A stretch of 64,000 bases of DNA from Struthio camelus. Taxonomy: Eukaryota > Chordata > Aves > Struthioniformes > Struthionidae. The stretch spans positions 3,089,906 through 3,153,905 of the forward strand of contig NC_090968.1 of assembly GCF_040807025.1 (NCBI RefSeq). Direction: 5' to 3'. The notes under the pieces were generated by a model. It did no database searches. It had not been told where the DNA came from and worked only from the letters and a program-made list of their open reading frames with translations. The position numbers were made by a program, and so were the translations under genes. The stretch's first letter is position 1, and each line of letters starts with the position of its first letter. Positions 47,688 through 64,000 of this stretch are shown here, in pieces.

Positions 47688-47829
47688 TGACGTCTGGCCG
47701 CCGTGACGTCACACCGCCGCGACGTCACGCGGCCGTGACGCCAGCAGCCCGCCGCGGCGGGAAGGCCGCCGCCTCCCTCTCGCTCTCGCTCTCGCCCCCC
47801 CCCAGCAGCCTCTGCGCCCCCTGACGTCA
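47688..47829. promoter_or_regulatory. Cluster of five CRE-type sites (TGACGTCA and variants)
   Basis: TGACGTCT at 47688-47695, perfect TGACGTCA at 47704-47711, CGACGTCA at 47720-47727, TGACGCCA at 47736-47743 and perfect TGACGTCA at 47822-47829. The first four are spaced 16 bp apart start to start. CREB/ATF proteins bind such sites; in vivo use is inferred. They lie 77-218 bp inside intron 1, downstream of the noncoding first exon. Confidence 0.7.
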
Positions 47830-47905
47830 CTTCCCGCCCCTGCGGGCGGCGGGGCTCGCGCTGCCTCCCCCCACCCCTCCTCCTCCCCCCCTCCCCCGCC
47901 CTTAC

Positions 47906-48000
47906 CTGGGCGGCCTCGCGCGCCCCCCGCTCCGGCCCGGGCCGCCCGCGAGGGCGCTCAGCGATCGGCCTCCGCCATGGCGCCTTACAAACCACCGTCG
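47906..48000 (-). other. C2orf42: Putative noncoding first exon of C2orf42 with a six-codon upstream ORF
   Basis: On the minus strand the segment ends in a consensus donor CCCAG|GTAAG (exon edge 47906). It contains CGCCATGGCGGA, a YY1-like start-site motif. The ATG (47978-47976) opens a six-codon frame, M-A-E-A-D-R, stopping at 47960-47958, well before the main start in the next exon. The upper boundary of the exon is not visible and is set by the promoter motifs just to the right. Confidence 0.55.
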
Positions 48001-48110
48001 GCCCCGACTGTAACGGCGCCACCTATTGGGCCGCCGCGCGTCACGTGGCGCGCCGCGCGCGGCCCGCTGGGGGCTGTAGTTCGAGGTGGCGGCGCGCAGG
48101 CGCAGTGCGG
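48001..48110 (-). promoter_or_regulatory. C2orf42: C2orf42 core promoter motifs
   Basis: Read on the minus strand, a CCAAT box lies at 48029-48025. An exact match to the promoter motif ACTAYRNNNCCCR (ZNF143-associated) lies at 48080-48068. A CACGTG E-box is at 48042-48047 and an NRF1-like GCGCAGGCGCAG is at 48094-48105. Together they suggest a housekeeping-type CpG promoter directed leftwards. Confidence 0.65.
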
Positions 48111-48299
48111 GGAGGAGCAGCTTCCTTCCCACCCCCCCGCGCGGTAGCAAAACGGGGCCGATCGGGGCCTTTTCCTCAAAAGGGGCCGGCCTCATCCCCG
48201 GGGGAAAAGGGGGACGGGGAAGAGGCAGCAGGGCTGCCCGCTGCCCCCCCCGGGCGGGAGTAACAAAAGAGAGCACACAAGCTGGTTCGTTTGGTTTGG

Positions 48300-49722
48300 A
48301 TTTTCTTTCTTTTTTTCTCCTTTGTTTTTTTTTTTTTTTTTGCGCTTTTTGAAGGCTGGTCAAGAGGTAGGATAGAAAGATTTGTTTTTTGGCCTCTGAA
48401 CATTGAAAAATACTTCACCCAGCTGGTCCTGGCGGCTACGCGGGAGCCGTGGCAGAGCCCGACGCCTACACATACAACGCTACGGTTTTCACAGCTCTAA
48501 ATGTACATGTAAAAAATCAAGTCACCTTACTCTACCCGAGTAAAATTCACTAACAGTAAACAGCGAGACTGATTCGTTTTCTACTTACAACTTTGCGTTT
48601 TTGTACAGTTACGTAAAAACAAGAGAAGATGACTTTTGTATTCCAAAACTAACAAAGTGTATATTTGAGATCCACATGCAAAAAAACAAATTAAAAATCT
48701 TATGCATAAATCATGTCCAAGGACTCTGCATCCTACCTTTAAATAAGGAAACGTACAAAGTTTGCTAACTTTTGTGCAAAATATTAATTTGCTAAAATAT
48801 TTTACATAATCGGTACATGTAAATGTAGAAATTGATAAGATAAAAAACAAGCTGGTTCATAGGTATTTGTCACATTTTAGTAATAGTTGTAACAGGATTT
48901 TTTTTTTTTTTTTTTTTTACATTTCCCAGTACACATCACAAAGTTTTTCACCAAAGATAAAAATCCTTTAGAACAAGTCCAACAGGGATTTCTCTAGGCA
49001 CCTTCTCACATAGAACACAATGTGAATAAAGTTAGATCCATCTGAGCATTTTGCGGACAATTTAGCACTGAAGATCACACGTCCCCGTTTCATGATAATT
49101 TAGGTAACTGTCATAAGGCAAAGACAACTCTGAAAAAATGTTTCGATACAAAATGATGTAAACTAATAATTTATAGCTGAAAACCCGGTATAACAAAAGT
49201 GGAGAGGTGGACGCTTTATACAATAGGCTATTTTAAAACAGACTTGTGCAAAGGCTGAAGACAAAGCATCTTCAGAATTCACACGGTTTTGGCTTTTTTT
49301 GTACAACTGCTTATAATACATTTTAAATCATTAGGAATGCAAACTAAAACTGCACGCTACTTCAGAGGAAAAAAAGTTTGACATTGTGCAATTTTCTGCC
49401 CCAATCTTAAGTGGCAGTAGTCCCTGCATTTGCTGTGTTTCAAACGTGGATCTTGAGAAACACATATCAAAAAGGAGGAAAAGAAGGCAAAAGTTGGCAG
49501 ACATCCAGCATCTAGTTTTTTGTGTGACTTTTTTTGTTTCGAACAATGTGGATGACAGTTTCATGATTTAAAAAAATGCTTTTTTTTCTTTTTTGCTTAA
49601 ATAAATACATTGTATCTGACACTTGCACTGACTTGATCTGGTAAATCTGTTCGGTAAACAAAGGCTTTACAACACTCCTTGTAGCCTCAAGCCCACCAGT
49701 GTTTGGTTACAGAGTCTTTTTC
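48300..49722 (-). other. TIA1: TIA1 3' UTR (left limit uncertain)
   Basis: AT-rich unique sequence after the TIA1 stop, with T-runs on the plus strand (A-runs in the RNA) at about 48898-48918 and 48325-48341. No AATAAA is found on the minus strand between the stop and the C2orf42 promoter, so the end could rest on a variant signal such as TATAAA (near 49212) or lie closer to the C2orf42 promoter. Confidence 0.5.

Positions 49723-64000
<14,278 letters not shown>

Larger units (their letters stand above)
46619..47905 (-). other. C2orf42: C2orf42 first intron, largely CpG island
   Basis: Lies between the noncoding first exon and the acceptor before the start codon (TTTCAG read on the minus strand, exon from 46618). 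It becomes very GC-rich after about 47050. It contains a 16-bp repeat GCGGGAAGGAGGCGAG in about four copies (47405-47472) and the CRE cluster described separately. Long open frames here have only low-complexity Arg/Gly/Ala/Pro translations. Confidence 0.65.

Noticed and set aside
46952-48022. A 356-codon frame in the C2orf42 CpG island
   Set aside because: Arg/Pro/Gly/Ala low complexity in a CpG island spanning the inferred first exon and intron. No family match was recognised.

Overview
The window looks like a gene-dense, GC-rich piece of a bird genome, probably from a microchromosome. Reasons: vertebrate genes with short GT-AG introns, very high third-position GC in the left half, many long G- or C-rich minisatellites, and no interspersed repeat that I could recognise. 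A reptile is possible; I cannot name the species.

Layout. (1) 61-6851 (+): the last nine coding exons of ADD2 (beta-adducin), ending in the MARCKS-like basic tail. (2) 7189-11257 (+): all six coding exons of SNRNP27, starting only about 260 bp after the ADD2 poly(A) signal. (3) 11.6-16.2 kb: intergenic DNA with a G-rich tandem array and then the CpG-rich promoter of MXD1. (4) 16276-29868 (+): all six coding exons of MXD1 (MAD1), followed by a long 3' UTR to about 34.4 kb. (5) 34.4-37.3 kb: GC-rich intergenic DNA with minisatellites and no gene I can support. (6) 46606-37962 (-): all eight coding exons of the C2orf42 orthologue, with a noncoding first exon near 47.9-48.0 kb in a CpG island. 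(7) 61158-49723 (-): coding exons 2-13 of TIA1. The first coding exon is not found and probably lies beyond the right edge. Translating the joined exons gives intact frames: SNRNP27 156 aa, MXD1 231 aa, C2orf42 579 aa, ADD2 507 aa in window, TIA1 374 complete codons in window.

The genes are not an operon and share no single pathway. Two act in RNA processing (SNRNP27 in the tri-snRNP, TIA1 in splicing and stress granules), one is a transcription repressor (MXD1), one is a membrane-skeleton protein (ADD2) and one is uncharacterised (C2orf42). The order SNRNP27-MXD1-C2orf42-TIA1 is that of human 2p13 without the mammalian ASPRV1 and PCBP1, with ADD2 directly beside SNRNP27.

The most striking noncoding content is the set of minisatellites: a 50-bp array filling one ADD2 intron, a 3.5-kb C-rich array in another, a 1.5-kb G-rich array in SNRNP27 intron 1, a ~100-bp array upstream of MXD1, an 11 x 70-bp array in MXD1 intron 2, and a strong palindrome in the last C2orf42 intron. 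The arrays create very long open frames that are not genes. No virus-like element, CRISPR array, tRNA or rRNA was seen.
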